This document shows positions 34,983 through 46,940 of a DNA stretch of 64,000 bases, one piece after another. The notes beneath the pieces are model-generated. The model did not search any database and was not told the origin of the DNA. It saw only the letters and a list, made by a program, of their open reading frames with translations. The stretch spans positions 13,454,001 through 13,518,000 of the forward strand of contig NC_003279.8 in the NCBI RefSeq assembly GCF_000002985.6, read 5' to 3'. Every line of letters starts with the position of its first letter. The stretch's first letter is position 1. The DNA comes from Caenorhabditis elegans. Lineage: Eukaryota; Nematoda; Chromadorea; Rhabditida; Rhabditidae. A program made the translations under genes and the position numbers.

Positions 34983-35299
34983 TTTAATTTCGCGAAAAAT
35001 AGTTTTTTGCCGAAAATAGAGTTAATTAGGCTAAAAAGCTGTTTTACAATCAATTTTGTTAAAGAAAAACCGCAAAAAACCTGAAAATTGACGAAAAAAA
35101 GCCAAAAAAAAAAAAAATTTTGCTTTTTAGTTCTACGCAGGAAAAGTGCGGCGATGGGTTTAAAACTAGAGAAATATTAGAAATCGTTAAATTTAATAGT
35201 AGAAAATTACAAAAAACCTAGATTTTCTGTGGAAAATACACGAAAAACAACGAAAAACTTTGGGAATTAAATTAAAAATTCGAAATCTAGCAAATCGTT

Positions 35300-35344
35300 C
35301 TCTACGTCTCCACTCTCTACCGCGTGGCGATGGAGCGCGTTTGC
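35300..35344 (+). promoter_or_regulatory. Composite promoter-like motif upstream of esterase D
   Basis: CTCTACGTCTCCACTCTC, GCGTGGCGA, TGGAGCGCGTTTGC, about 250 bases before the esterase D start and in the same orientation. Closely resembles 33580-33626 and 60373-60418. Confidence 0.55.
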
Positions 35345-35591
35345 TTTTTACTGATTTTAATTAATTTTAATTAATTGAATTTCAGCGTATTTTCGCTGAA
35401 TTTCTAGTGTTTTCCCGATAAAAACAAATCGAAATTCAACGTTTCCACTAATTTCAAGCTTTTTTCCTCTATTTTCAGGAAGTATACGCAAAAATCTGTA
35501 TTTTTCTCTGACGCCTCACTCGGCAATTTTCCACAATTTCTTATCAATTTTGTCTCTTGAACAGTCAAAAAATATCGATTTTTCAGAGAAA

Positions 35592-37055
35592 ATGGCTGCC
35601 ACTTTGGTTTCGAGCAATAGAAGCTTCAAAGGACGGCAATTTGTGTACAAACATGCCAGGTTTGATGAAAAAAATTGAGAAAAAATATATAAATTTAAAA
35701 ATTTAAATTATTTTCAGCTCGACAACTCAATGTGAAATGACATTTGGAGTGTATATTCCGGATCACAAGCCAGACGAGAAGCTTCCAGCGCTTTTTTACC
35801 TTTCCGGCCTCACCTGCACCCACGCGAATTTCATGGAAAAGTCGGGATTCCAGCAATTTGCCTCTAAGCACCGTCTCGTCGTTGTTCACCCGGATACATC
35901 GCCACGTGGAGTCGATGTGGACGGCGATTCGGAAAGTTGGGATTTCGGAAAGGGAGCCGGATTTTATGTGAATGCTACTGTCGAGAAATGGGCGAAAAAC
36001 TATCGAATGTACGATTATATTGTGAAGGAGCTGTTGGAAGAGGTGGTGCCCTCCGTTGCGCCGATTGATTTGGCGAAAATTGGTGAGAAATTCGAGAATT
36101 CTCTGTGAAAATCGACAGATTCAAGTTGGTTGAGGCTCAGAGACTACAAACTACACAACTTGGGAAGCCTCACTCAAATTTGCCAGGCGCAGTGCTATGA
36201 AAAATGTCGAAAAACTGAACAAATTCGGAGTTTTTCGACTAAAATTCTTATTTTTTCGCTCAAAAACTTCAATTTTCATGGTTGAGGCTGATGAATTTTT
36301 GTAGTTTGTAGTGTGAGCCTCAACCAAAATCCGGAATTTTTTGGTGAGGCTCATGTATTTTTGTAGTTTGTAGTGTGCGCCTCAACCAAGAATCGACCAT
36401 TTTTGGTGAGGCTAATGAATTTTGTAGTTTGTAGTTAATAGCCTCAACCAAGAATCGGAACTTTTTTGGTGAGGCTGATAAATTTTGTAGTTTGTAGTGT
36501 GAATTTCAACCTAAATTTACTTGAAATTCATGTTTTTAAACTAAAATTCCAATTTTTCAATAATTATTAATGATTTTTACAAAAAAAAAACTTTTAAAAA
36601 AAATCACAAATTTCACACAAATTGAAAAAAAAACCAATTTTTCAGGAATCTTCGGTCACTCAATGGGCGGCCACGGAGCTCTAACAATCGGTCTCAGGAA
36701 TTCATCGAAATTTCAATCAATTTCCGCATTTGCACCAATTTGCAACCCAATCACCGTTCCATGGGGCCAAAAAGCACTAACCGGATACCTGGGTGACGAG
36801 GACAAATCCACGTGGAATCAATATGACGCTTCTGAAGTACTAAAAGCCTATTCCGGCCCGAAACGCGAGATTCTCGTCGATCAAGGTGCGGCCGACAATT
36901 TCCTGGCTCAACTCAAACCAGAAACGCTGAAATCGAAGGAAAACGCGGAGATTGTGGTCAGAATGCAAGCGGAATTCGATCATTCGTATTATTTTATCGC
37001 AAGCTTCATGGCTGATCATTTCGAACATCATGCAAAGATTTTGAATAAGATTTAA
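35592..37055 (+). CDS. S-formylglutathione hydrolase (esterase D)
   Basis: Hydrolyses S-formylglutathione to formate and glutathione in cytosolic formaldehyde detoxification. Exons 35592-35659, 35718-36082 and 36646-37055 give 280 residues (human ESD 282). Motifs: SGLTCTHANFMEKSGFQ (substrate/oxyanion region), nucleophile elbow GHSMGG with Ser150, Asp228 in DQGAADNFL and His257 in FDHSYYF, a complete catalytic triad. The start is 5 bases after TTTTTCAG (acceptor ending 35586), so SL1 splicing is likely. Intron 2 (36083-36645) holds several hairpin modules. I recall the worm gene as Y48G10A.1. Confidence 0.95.
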
Positions 37056-37766
37056 TTGAGGAAATATATTTATTTATATTTATTTTATTTTCGTCACTTA
37101 TTTAAATTTATTTAAATTTCAATGTTTTTACACTTTTTCAAGAAAAATTTCAGATTTTGTTCGAGTTAAATATTGGTCTTATGTTATTTTAACTCCCAAC
37201 ATTCGTGTAATAAATAAATTATTTTTAGACGCAGACAGGTTAAGTGTCTTAACACAGTACAGTGTAGTCTTCGGAAACGGAATGAGGACGATGATAATGA
37301 TAAAATAATTGATGTTTTCTATTTTTTGTTCATATTGTGTGTATTTTTTTAATTCTAAATTAATACTATTAGTAAGAAAATTTTAATGAACAAAAAATAT
37401 TTATTAGAACAAGAAAACAAATTAAAAATTGAGAAAAAGTGGCAAATGCTGCGGTTTTTTTTGGAAAAATACACGTAAAGCGTCACAAAATAAAATAAAA
37501 AATATATTTACAAGTTTGAATTTTCTAGAAAATTTTTAGGAAAAAGCGAGAGAAAACCGGAATTTTCGAGGTTTCAATTGGAGGGAAATGGCTCCCGGGA
37601 GCAAGAAAAGTGGGCGGGGTTTGATTAGTAAGGATTTTGAAAGAAAATTAAATTTTTAATACAAAAAAAATTTTTTTGGAAAATTTTTTAAAAATTCAAA
37701 ACAAAATTTTTTTTTTCGAAAAATGTAATTTTTCCAAAATTTGTTTGAGACTTTTTATAAAGCAAG
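37056..37766. other. Convergent 3' spacer
   Basis: Lies between the stops of esterase D (+) and the SH2 gene (-). AT-rich, with no repeat module; AATAAA-like words occur at about 37210. Nothing else seen. Confidence 0.4.
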
Positions 37767-39298
37767 CTAAACAGGTTTTAATTGATTTTTCAACACCAAA
37801 TGATCGGCGCCACGTATTGGAAGTGGATGACGTCGGTAGAATGAGATGGCAGAGCTTATCGATCGGAATAGGGGACCTTCTCCTGTAAGAATAGGGGAAT
37901 TTTTAGGAGACATTTTAGTTTTTTTTTGGACCAAATATTGGAGAATATGGTTTAAAAAAAGAGTTTTGTAAAAAAATTCTGAAAAAAAAAATGTTTTGAA
38001 AAAAAATTATTTTTTCAAAATTTCCAAAAAAAAATTTTTTTTTCTGAAAATTTTTCTAATTTATAAAAAAATCCTCTTAAATGTTCCTGTACCTTTAAAA
38101 TAGTCAAAACAATTTTCAAAAAATTGTAGTTTGTAGTGTAAGAGCCTCAACCAATTTTATTCGGCATTTTAATGCATTAATTAATTAATTAATTATGACG
38201 AATAAAATTGGACGTTTTTTTTTTTCAAAATTCTATGATTTTTTTGAAATTTTTGAAATTTCACGGTTGAATTCTGAGGTAGATTACAAGTTTTTCGAAT
38301 TTTTCATTTCAAAATCTGATTTTCCGTTGAAGCTCTCAGTGCAAACTATAATTATATGGAAGTATACTGGAGTATACATATTAGGTTTTTCGTAGAGTTA
38401 CAGAATTTTGAAGTCTAAATTTGAAGGATTATGATGAAAAGTGATATATATTGTATTGTTATTCTTTAAAAAATGTTTAAAAAATTTTCTCAAATTTTTC
38501 AAAAAAAAAAAACTTTTTTTTTGAAAAATTCGAAAAAAAATGTTTTTTTCCAAATGTTTTTCGTTAAAAAATCGATAAAAACTCACCAATAACCCATTTC
38601 TCGCCATTCCACTCAATTTTAATATGCACAACACCTTTTGTAGCCCGTAACGATAAAGCAGCACTCCCCTCACCACGTGATCTGAGCAAATAGTCCCCCA
38701 AATTTCGATTTTCAAGCCTTTTTTCCGCTTCAACTCTATTCATATTTTGTTCCATGTAGATTTCTGAGTCGCTCTGCAATAAATTATCGATTTTTCGGGA
38801 AAAAAATTGGAAAAAACGGAGGTGACCGAGTTTTTTTCTCAATTTTTGAAAGTTTTGTACCTAAAATATTGTATTTCTCATTTGCATATGTAAAAAAGGC
38901 ATTTTTGGAGTGTGGCCGAGTTATATTTTTTCTAGGCCACGTTGCCTGAAATTCAAATTTCCCGCCAAAAATGAAAACTTACAGGCCTCCGACGTTTACT
39001 CTCGTCACGTGGCACTTTCCGTCTTGCGTCGACTGCTGAATTTCCGATTTGAACGAGCTGATTTACGAACGAGGAGCTCGAGCAGAGTGACGGTGAGCCT
39101 GAAACTATAAACTACAAACTACACACTACAAACTATAAACTCACCATGTGGAGAAACCTTTGCATCGCCGGCCGCACTTGTCGATAGCCTAACATCGGCG
39201 GTCGAGAATCTCACAGAATTGGGTCTCGCCAGGAATTCCCACGGAGTATCGTAGTGACCTTCGGATGATCCATAGTCTGCTGCCATTGTCATCATCAT
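37767..39298 (-). CDS. Small SH2-domain adaptor protein
   Basis: Exons 39145-39298, 38983-39098, 38587-38773 and 37767-37882 encode 190 residues. Residues about 91-185 form an SH2 domain: NRVEAEKRL helix, the FLVR-equivalent YLLRSR with phosphotyrosine-binding Arg121, VHIKIEWN strand, and a C-terminal FYRRHPLPIRG segment. The usual first Trp is replaced (IYMEQNM), a mild divergence. The N-terminus has YDTPWEF (residues 16-22), a phosphotyrosine-type docking motif like those of SHB/SHF adaptors, and the middle is basic. There is no kinase or SH3. The likely role is a cytoplasmic tyrosine-kinase signalling adaptor. Three Met codons start the frame; translation may begin at any. Gene name not recalled. 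Confidence 0.9.
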
Positions 39299-39329
39299 TT
39301 TATCCTATTTGGCATGCCTGTAATAAACT

Positions 39330-40020
39330 AGACTAGTTGTTTTTTTTTTAATTTTTTGAAAAAACGACTGTATCTCAAAAACCAGGAGAGCTAGAGAAAA
39401 GTTGTCAACTGACAAATTATTCTACACAAAATTCTGCACATTTTTGTCTCTTACACCAACTTTCTACTTTTCCTCCCCGCCGAGATACACCGCTTCAAAG
39501 TTTTGGAGGAGAGAGAGTGTGGGGGGAGAGCAGAGTGCAGCCTGCTACAGCTCAAAACTTTGAAGCGGTGTATCTCGGCGGGGAAGATTGATAGAAAGTG
39601 AGTGCAAGAAACAAAAATGTTTAGAATTTGATTTCCTATCGAATGGAATAAAGTTTATAATTTTTGGGACTTTTTGAAATTTTCTCAAAAAAAAAGTTGT
39701 TTTTTTTGAATTTTTTGTTAAGCGATAGAGATGAAATTAATATAAGTTTTATCTCTTACAACATTTTTTGTAATCCTTTTTACTACCATCTAGCCAAAGT
39801 TAGAAGCGTTTAAAGTTTTAAAGGGGAGAGAGTGTGGAGGGAGGGGAGAGCGCAGCCTGCTATAGCTCAAAACTTTGAAGCGGTGTATCTCGGCGGGGAG
39901 GAAAAGTAGAAAGTTGGTGCAAGAGACAAAAATGTTTAGAATTTGATTTTCTATCGAATGGTATAACATTTTCCTAAAAATTCTAGGAAATTTTTTTTTC
40001 GAAAATTTTCAAGTTGGGAG
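39330..40020. repeat. Inverted and direct repeats around a CGGCGGGGA word
   Basis: AAAACTTTGAAGCGGTGTAT occurs at about 39547 and 39867 and inverted at about 39482-39502. It is followed by CTCGGCGGGGA and by a GA-rich GGAGAGAGTGTGG stretch. The unit (about 300 bp) therefore exists as an inverted plus direct pair. Non-coding, upstream of the SH2 gene. Confidence 0.6.
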
Positions 40021-42680
40021 AGAGAGAGTGAAAAAGAGAGATGTGCAAGAAGAGGTAATTGGATACTCTAGAAGTTTTCGGGGAGGAATAATAGGATAGG
40101 AGACCAGTAATTTGAGTGTTTGTTGTTGTCGATATTTGTGGTATATTGGAATAATGGAAGAAGTTCTCCTCTCAATGACCAGTAGGAATTTAGACAGTTT
40201 TTACAAGTGTCTTCTTGTTTTTTTTTAAATAAATTGGTTGAGGCACTGTAGTTTGTAGTTTTTAAATTCAAAAAACAATTTGGAGGCTCTTTACAAACGT
40301 GTTACAAGGAATTATTATCAACTTCGAAAAAAAAATGCAATTAATTTACAAAGTAATTATAATAAGGGTTTAGAAAAATCCACGTGGATTATGAAAATAT
40401 GTAGTTTGTAGTCAGAGCATCTTATAAATCATATTTATTTAATTTAACATTTTCAAAACTCCGAAAAACTTTGAAATTTCGAAAAAAATCAAAAAAATAT
40501 CGGAGCAATATTTAGGATATATAAGGTTTTAAAAAATCCACCTGGATTTCAGAAAAGTGTAGCTTGTAGTCTAAGCCTCAACCAATGTACTGTAAATAGG
40601 TTATATGCGAAAAAAAATTGTTTTGCAAATTTTTAAAATTTCGATTAAAAATTCAACTATGAAAATAAATAGTATATTCTATAAAATCAAGAAATACTAG
40701 TTTCAGAAAATTTATAGTTTGTAGTCTTTGCCTTAACCAATAAATTAAATATTAATATATCCTAACAATCATGTTATATTATTTAAAAATAATTTTTTGG
40801 AATTTTTAAAATTTTCGAAATAAAAATTTTGTTAACTATCAAAGTAAGAAATATTTTAATTGTTTGAATTAAGAAATACTATTTTCCAAAAAAGTTGTAG
40901 TTTGTAGTCTTAGCCTCAATCAATAGATATCCTTATATAAATTCACTCATGTTAAATATACTCTTAATCTTTTTAATTTTTTAAAGAAATTTTAAAAATT
41001 TTCAGAAAATGTTTTAACTATAATATTATATTAACGTGAATAAATGTCTAAAAAAAGCATATATTAGTTAAAAATTTGTAGTTTGTAGTGCAAAATCGCT
41101 TTCTCGCTAAGAAACCGCACCAAAGAGTCCCTTCGTACCCTATAAAAAGACTTAGGACCCTCTAGAAAAAGTGCATACAGAAAAGAGAGACGCAGAGATG
41201 AAAGAAGAAGAAGACACGGGGGAGATTAAATTGCGGTTTGAAACGATGTTAATTCGGGTTGGCACTGGTGGCTGGGAGCAAAAGAAGAAGCTTCTAAGAG
41301 AGAGAGGGGAGAGACGCAGAGAAAAGAGAGAAAAGGGGCTCACTAATGACAAAAGGATTGGGAAAAGAAAGGGACAAGCATATGATTGATTGTCTCAAGA
41401 ATCGGAAGTTCTGGAGATCTTTTGGTGAGGCTCAGCTAGGTTTTTTGTAGTTTGTAGTCTCCGAGCCTCAACTAACACTTGGTCTAGAACAAGGAAAATT
41501 CCTACCTATTTTGTTGAGGCTCAGCTAGTCTTTTGTAGTTTGTAGTCTCTCAGCCTCAACCAACTTTGACATTGCACGGTGGGACTTTTAGGAGATATAA
41601 CTTAGGATTGAGTGACCGTATAAAATTGTTCAATATATTATTGAGAAGATAAAGACTTTCTTCTGTTTCTGGTAAGTTTTCAAAAAAATCGAATGACTAT
41701 TCAGTGAAATATTAGAGTTTGAATTTGAAAATTGAAGTTTTCAGTTGAAAAATTCAAACTTTAACTGACTTTTCTGAAATTCTGGATATTTTTTGGGTAG
41801 TTTGATGTTAGTTTTATACATAACATTATGATATTACACAAATTTGTTAGGTTTTAAAAAAACAATCAAATTTTTTTTTTTTTGAAAAATTTTTTTCAAA
41901 ATTTTTTATACTTTTCAAAGTCGATATTTCAAACAATAACTAACCAAAACTGATAGGAAAAATGCAGAAAAAGATTGTTTAGCAGCTGAATGTTCCGGCG
42001 GTAACAAGAAAAAAAAGGAAAAAGAATTTACGGGCGGCAAAATTCCTTTTGTTCTTTCTAATTCCCTTGTGTTGCTCATTGCCACGTGGATAATTACCAT
42101 CAGCTGGTTTGAAAAATTGGTTGAGGCTGGGACTACAAACTACAATCCTAAACTAAAAATGGCTAAACTATTTTAATGATTTTTAAGGAAAATCCCAAAA
42201 ATATTAAAAAATTGAAAACATTGGATTTTTGTCAGTTTTCAACAATTCAAAAAAAACGTGTTTCAAATTCATATATTTTTGTAGAAATTTCACTACAAAC
42301 TACAAAATGTGAGCCTCACCCAAAAAATTTTCGAAAAACGAAGTGGGGGCTCTCTCAGCGCCGTTACATTTTTTATGAGAAAAGAGAGCAAAAAAGTGTG
42401 TTTCCTGTGAGTGAGAAACTTAGTACAACTATGCATTTGAAATTGGGTTATGTTTTGGGACAGACAGACCGAAATTTTGGAAAAAAAACATCCTGTTTTT
42501 ATTGGATTTGAAGAATTGTGACCCTGAAGAGGGAAAAAACTGCAAAATGTTGAAAAATATAAATTTTATTTAATAGTTATTAATACTAATACATATTAAT
42601 ACACATTTAATAAAACACTTTGGGAAAAGTTCATTATTTTTTAGATCAGTTAAGGTAACGACGTGTTTGAGTTCGGTAGC
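40021..42680. other. Intergenic block upstream of SH2 gene
   Basis: Holds scattered hairpin modules (about 40240, 40405, 40560, 40715, 40900, 41085, 41450, 41540, 42115). A distinct purine-rich island at 41160-41390 has GAGACGCAGA twice (41187-41197, 41311-41320). The motif reads TCTGCGTCTC on the minus strand, the orientation of the SH2 gene, so this is a candidate distal promoter. No coding frame is supported. Confidence 0.45.
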
Positions 42681-42689
42681 TAAAAATTC

Positions 42690-42714
42690 ATATATATATA
42701 TATATATATATATA
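42690..42714. repeat. AT microsatellite
   Basis: Twelve AT units at the edge of the tandem repeat field. Confidence 0.9.
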
Positions 42715-42984
42715 CATGAAGGATATAATTTATTAAAACATCTAAATTGACAACATAATCAATATATAATGTGCTACATTTTGTTAGTTGAAAGTTTTTT
42801 AATATCTCAATTTTCTGCAGAGTTACGCCTATTTGAATGTGAGTGACTAAAAGAGTAAATATCTCCGTGAAAAATTAAGTTATCAATAAATTGCTTAATA
42901 ATTAAATAATAAGCATGAAATTTGCCACACATCGTTAGTTATTAACTTTTCGATAACTATTCTCTCCACGGAGTTATAGGGGTT
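42715..42984. repeat. TATCTCAACGG-type diverged tandem repeat, left part
   Basis: Continues beyond the palindrome as 44156-44870. Units share (T)TTTGTTAGTTAACAACTTTT and TATCTC..CGGAAAATG words. Confidence 0.55.
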
Positions 42985-42988
42985 TTAA

Positions 42989-44151
42989 AGGTGGACTACA
43001 CCCTGAGGGGAAATTGCTTTAAAACACGCCTATGGGGTCACAATCAGGGGTGTGCGGCAAATCTCAAAATTTGCCGAGCTCGGCAAATTCGGCAAATCTC
43101 TTTTTTCAATATTTGCCGAGCACGGCAAATTCGGAAAATTCGGCAAATTTGCCGTGCTTAACAAACTCGGAAAATTTTGATAATTTTTGATGTTTTTTGG
43201 AACACCAAAACTACCGAATCCTTAACACACAACTGGTTTCTGAATTAGTTCCGTGTAGTATGTCTGCTTAAGCATAAAACTAACTCAACTTTGTGCCATT
43301 TTACTAAATTTTTGGCGAAAAAATCAATAATTTTAGTCAAAATTGTACTGTAAAATTTTTGACGTGTGCGGCAAATTTCGAAATTTGCCGAGCTCGGCAA
43401 ATTCGGCAAATCTACTTTTTTGAAATTTGCCGTGCTCGGCAAACGGCAAATTCGGCAAATTCGGCAAATTTGCCGCACACCCCTGGTCACAATGACCGAA
43501 TATCATGATAAAAAAATTTTAAACAATTTTCTAGATTTTATATGATTTTTTGAAAATTGAAAAATCTCAGTTTTCCCCTCATTCCTATTTGAATTTCCGC
43601 CAATTGAATTCGTTCGTTGGAGCGCGCTTGCATTATTGTCATAATTGTTTTTATTTATTTTCATTATTTCACTGATTTTATCTATTTTTGCGGGTTTTTC
43701 ATCGGAAAATGAAAGAACCAAACAAGAAAAATGCAAAATTTTTATTAAAAAGTAACTGAGAATGCCTAAAACTCTGAAATTATGCGATCCGACGACGACG
43801 AGCCTGAAATTAGTTTTATTCAGAGTAAAAGTTACTTTTTTATAAAAATTTTGCATTTTTCTTGTTTATTTCTTTCATTTTCCGATGAAAAACCCCCAAA
43901 AAATAGAGAAAATCAGTGAAATAATGAAAATAAATAAAAACAATTATAAAAATAATGCAAGCGCGCTCCAACGAACGAATTCAATTGGCGGAAATTCAAA
44001 TAGGAGTTAGGCAAAAACTGAGATTTTTTCAATTTTCAAAAAATCATATAAAATCTAGAAAATTTTTTTAAATTTTTTTATCATGATATTCGGTCATTGT
44101 GACCCCATAGGCATGTTTTAAAGCAATTTCCCCACAGAGAGGAGTACACCT
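42989..44151. mobile_element. Second palindromic TTAA element with hAT-like insert
   Basis: Same family as 31227-32231, flanked by TTAA (42985-42988 and 44152-44155). Ends AGGTGGACTACACC / complement of AGGTGTACTCC. The arms carry TGGAGCGCGCTTGC (43618-43631; complement 43957-43970). Its left arm is interrupted by the 43045-43485 insert. It has landed inside the TATCTCAACGG tandem repeat field. Confidence 0.85.
43045..43485. mobile_element. hAT-like element with CGGCAAATTTGCCG core
   Basis: 441 bp, ends CAGGGGTGTGCGGCAAAT inverted on both sides, exact 8-bp duplication GTCACAAT at 43037-43044 and 43486-43493. Two blocks of TTTGCCGAGCTCGGCAAA words flank an AT-rich middle. Termini match the element at 31270-31577; the core does not. 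Confidence 0.88.
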
Positions 44152-44155
44152 TTAA

Positions 44156-44900
44156 CGTGGGACAGATTGCCAATACTTTTTCAACCTTGTCTTTAACCGT
44201 CTATATCTCAACGGAAAATGCATTTATCAAAATATTTTTAACTAACAAAATAATCAACATAAAATTTGCTACACATCGCTAGTTATCAATCAAATTGTCG
44301 ATATCTATTTTTTTCCGCGGAGTTACAGGGGTTTAAAGTCAAAGTAAAAAACACGCTGTTCGCCAATCCTATCTTCAAATCCCCATATCTCAACGGAAAA
44401 TGTAGATATTAAAACATTGTTAATTAACGAAATAATCTACATAAAAGTTGCAAAATTTTGTTAGTAAGCAACGTTTTCATAACTGTCCTCTCCGCAGAGT
44501 TATAAAGCTTTGAAGACGGGATAGGTGACCTTCATGTTTTCTACATTGTCTTTACGCCCCTATATCTCAATGAAAAATGCATTTAAAAAGAAATTCACAA
44601 CTAGTCAGATAATATACAAAAAATTTACTACACTTTGTTAGTTAACAACTTTTCCATAACTGTTCACTCTCTAGAGTTATGGGGCTTTGAAGACTACATT
44701 CATGTCATCTACATTGTCTTTAAACTCCCATATCTCAACGAACAATGGATTTAACAAAAAGTTTCCAACTAGCAAAATAATTACCGCAAAATTCCCTACA
44801 TTTTGTTAGTTAGCAATTACTTTCTAGCTCAACTCCCCGCCAAGTTACACAAGTTTTAAAATTTTAGGTACGGAGCTATCAAGCTATCAAATAGGTCTAA
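44156..44900. repeat. TATCTCAACGG-type diverged tandem repeat
   Basis: Four or so units of about 170-180 bp: TATCTCAACGGAAAATGCAT, AACTAACAAAATAAT, CATTTTGTTAGTTA, and a GAGTTA(C/T)A near the end. Diverged 20% or more by eye. No coding. Confidence 0.7.
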
Positions 44901-45842
44901 ATATTGTAGTTTATAGTGTCCTAACCTAGAAAAATGAAGAAAATAGTAAGAATGTGAGAATTTGTGAAAATGGCTGTCAACTTCACGTCGTTTCGTGTCA
45001 ATTGACAAGTGCCCCCCCTCCCCCTCTTCCAATTGCGAAACAAGTCTTTCACTGAGAGAATATAAGTAGAGAGATTATGCAAATTAGAGAGACGCAGACA
45101 CCCAAAGACCATTGTCATTGTTTGGATAAGCTCTCATGGCACTTGATATGATATAGGGAGGTTAAGCATGATATGTCAAGCACGAGGAAGAGAGACAAGT
45201 TGATCTGGTTAGTATGTAGTTTGTAGTCACTGAGCCTCAATTAATATGCTATTGACAACCTTATGAATTAGGTGTTGGTATTAATTTTAATTTAAGAAAA
45301 GTTTCAAAATTTGGTTGAGGCTAAAAGGTTTTGTAGTTTGTAGGAGGTTTAGAGACTACAAACTACACAATAATTCCCCACCACCCATAATTCATAAGAA
45401 ACAAAGGAGATAGGTGTAATTTATGACAGGGGGGGGGGGGGGGGGTCACATGGACATCTGGTGGAAGGGAGGTATCCGTGTAATAAGATACCTCCCAGTT
45501 GAAGACCAAAAAAAAACTTTTTGATGGTTGAGGCTATCGGAGACTACAAACTACAAAGCTGCAAAGCCTTAACCAATTGTCCTTTTTAAGGCTATTTACA
45601 CTATTTATATACAACCTTACATTTGACAAACGGTTAGTCACCACAAAAATGACTAAGATATTAACTTGATTTGTGAGAAACTGGTTGAGGCTAACACTAC
45701 AAACTACAATATCGGCTTAGCCTCACCCAATTTTTTTTTTCAAAATTTTATCAAGTTCATTGCTCCGTAGAATATTTGAGCATACAGTATTGTGTTTCAA
45801 AAATTATTGAAAAAGTGTTGCCACGTCACAAAGTTTTATAGC
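44901..45842. other. Intergenic island with GAGACGCAGA and a G17 run
   Basis: A non-repeat island at about 44960-45190 contains GAGACGCAGA (45089-45098). A homopolymer of 17 G lies at 45429-45445, a potential quadruplex and sequencing-error hotspot. Several hairpin modules follow. Confidence 0.5.
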
Positions 45843-46085
45843 TAATAGTTTGTAGTTTGTAGTTTGTAGTTTGTAGTTTGAAGTTGGTAGTTTGTAGTTT
45901 GTAGTTTGTAGTCTTTAGCCAAATGCTCTGCTCGTATTAAAATCAAGTTGCTCCGTGCAACAATTTTCCACAAAAAAACTTGCCAAAAAATGTTAAAATG
46001 CAACGTGTCTAATGCAATTAGAGTCTTACTATTTAATTTGTAGTCTATAGTTTGTAGTTTGTAGTTTGTAGTTTATAGTTTGTAA
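45843..46085. repeat. Tandem TAGTTTG heptamer array
   Basis: The loop motif of the dispersed module expanded in tandem as TAGTTTG units (about 45848-45922 and 46035-46082) without the GAGGCT flanks. Confidence 0.85.
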
Positions 46086-46537
46086 TACTTAATACAAAAA
46101 TCAACTTGGTCAATGTAAAAATTTTCAAAAACAACAACTTTTTTTTTGTTGGAAAAACTCGTTGTGTTGCACATTATTAAAACTATTGAATAACTATTAA
46201 ACGTATTACAATACCTTAAAAATTATGTAGTTTGTAGTCGCTGAGCCTCACCCAAAATAGCTTACAGTGACGTGGGGGTTCCTAAACCGGAATGGCGTGT
46301 GAATCACGCATTTGTCAGTGGGGTTGGGGAGAAAACGGAATAAAATAGAACCATTTGCTTCCGAACGGGGTCCTGTCACCCATTGAATAAACATTAAGAA
46401 GACTGTCAGAGAGAGGGAGAGAGTGAGAGAGACGCAGACAGTAAAAGATGTCCTCTCCCAACGCAGTCTATTAGTAATTACTAGTGTGAGTGTCAAGTGG
46501 GTGTTGGGTCAGTGCAACGTGGCAGTTATGATAGACT
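46086..46537. other. Intergenic island with GAGACGCAGA
   Basis: About 46260-46510 is a non-repeat, moderately GC-rich stretch with a GAGAGAGGGAGAGAG run and GAGACGCAGA at 46429-46438. Promoter- or enhancer-like by composition only. Confidence 0.4.
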
Positions 46538-46940
46538 ACAAAAAATACAAACTACAAACTATAAACTATAAACTACAAACTACAACTACAAACTACAAGC
46601 TACAAACTACAAACTACAAACTACAAGTAATTATTTCACATAGTTAAGTCTATCTCATATGGTTTTAAAATTAAATGTATGTTGAGTTAACACAATGTGG
46701 CAATTGTTTATCGTTCTATGAAATGATGGACTACAAACTACAAATTACAAACTACAAACTACAAACTACAAACTACAAACTACAAACTACAAATCTACAA
46801 TTTTACATATTAAGTTTATAGAAGTTTTAAAACAATCTCGAATGTTTTTAAAATTCAATGTATGTTGAGTTAACACAATTATTTATCGTTTTACAAGATG
46901 ATAGACTACAAACTACAAACTACAAACTACAAACTATATT
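46538..46940. repeat. Tandem ACAAACT heptamer arrays (opposite strand)
   Basis: Three runs of CTACAAA units (about 46545-46625, 46730-46795, 46905-46936), the complement of the TAGTTTG array, separated by related GTATGTTGAGTTAACACAAT words. The three runs plus spacers form diverged 180-bp-scale repeats. Confidence 0.8.

Noticed and set aside
38398..38586. Continuation of the SH2 exon past 38587
   Set aside because: Reads through a GTGAGT donor into AT-rich DNA; joining to 37882 completes the SH2 domain instead.
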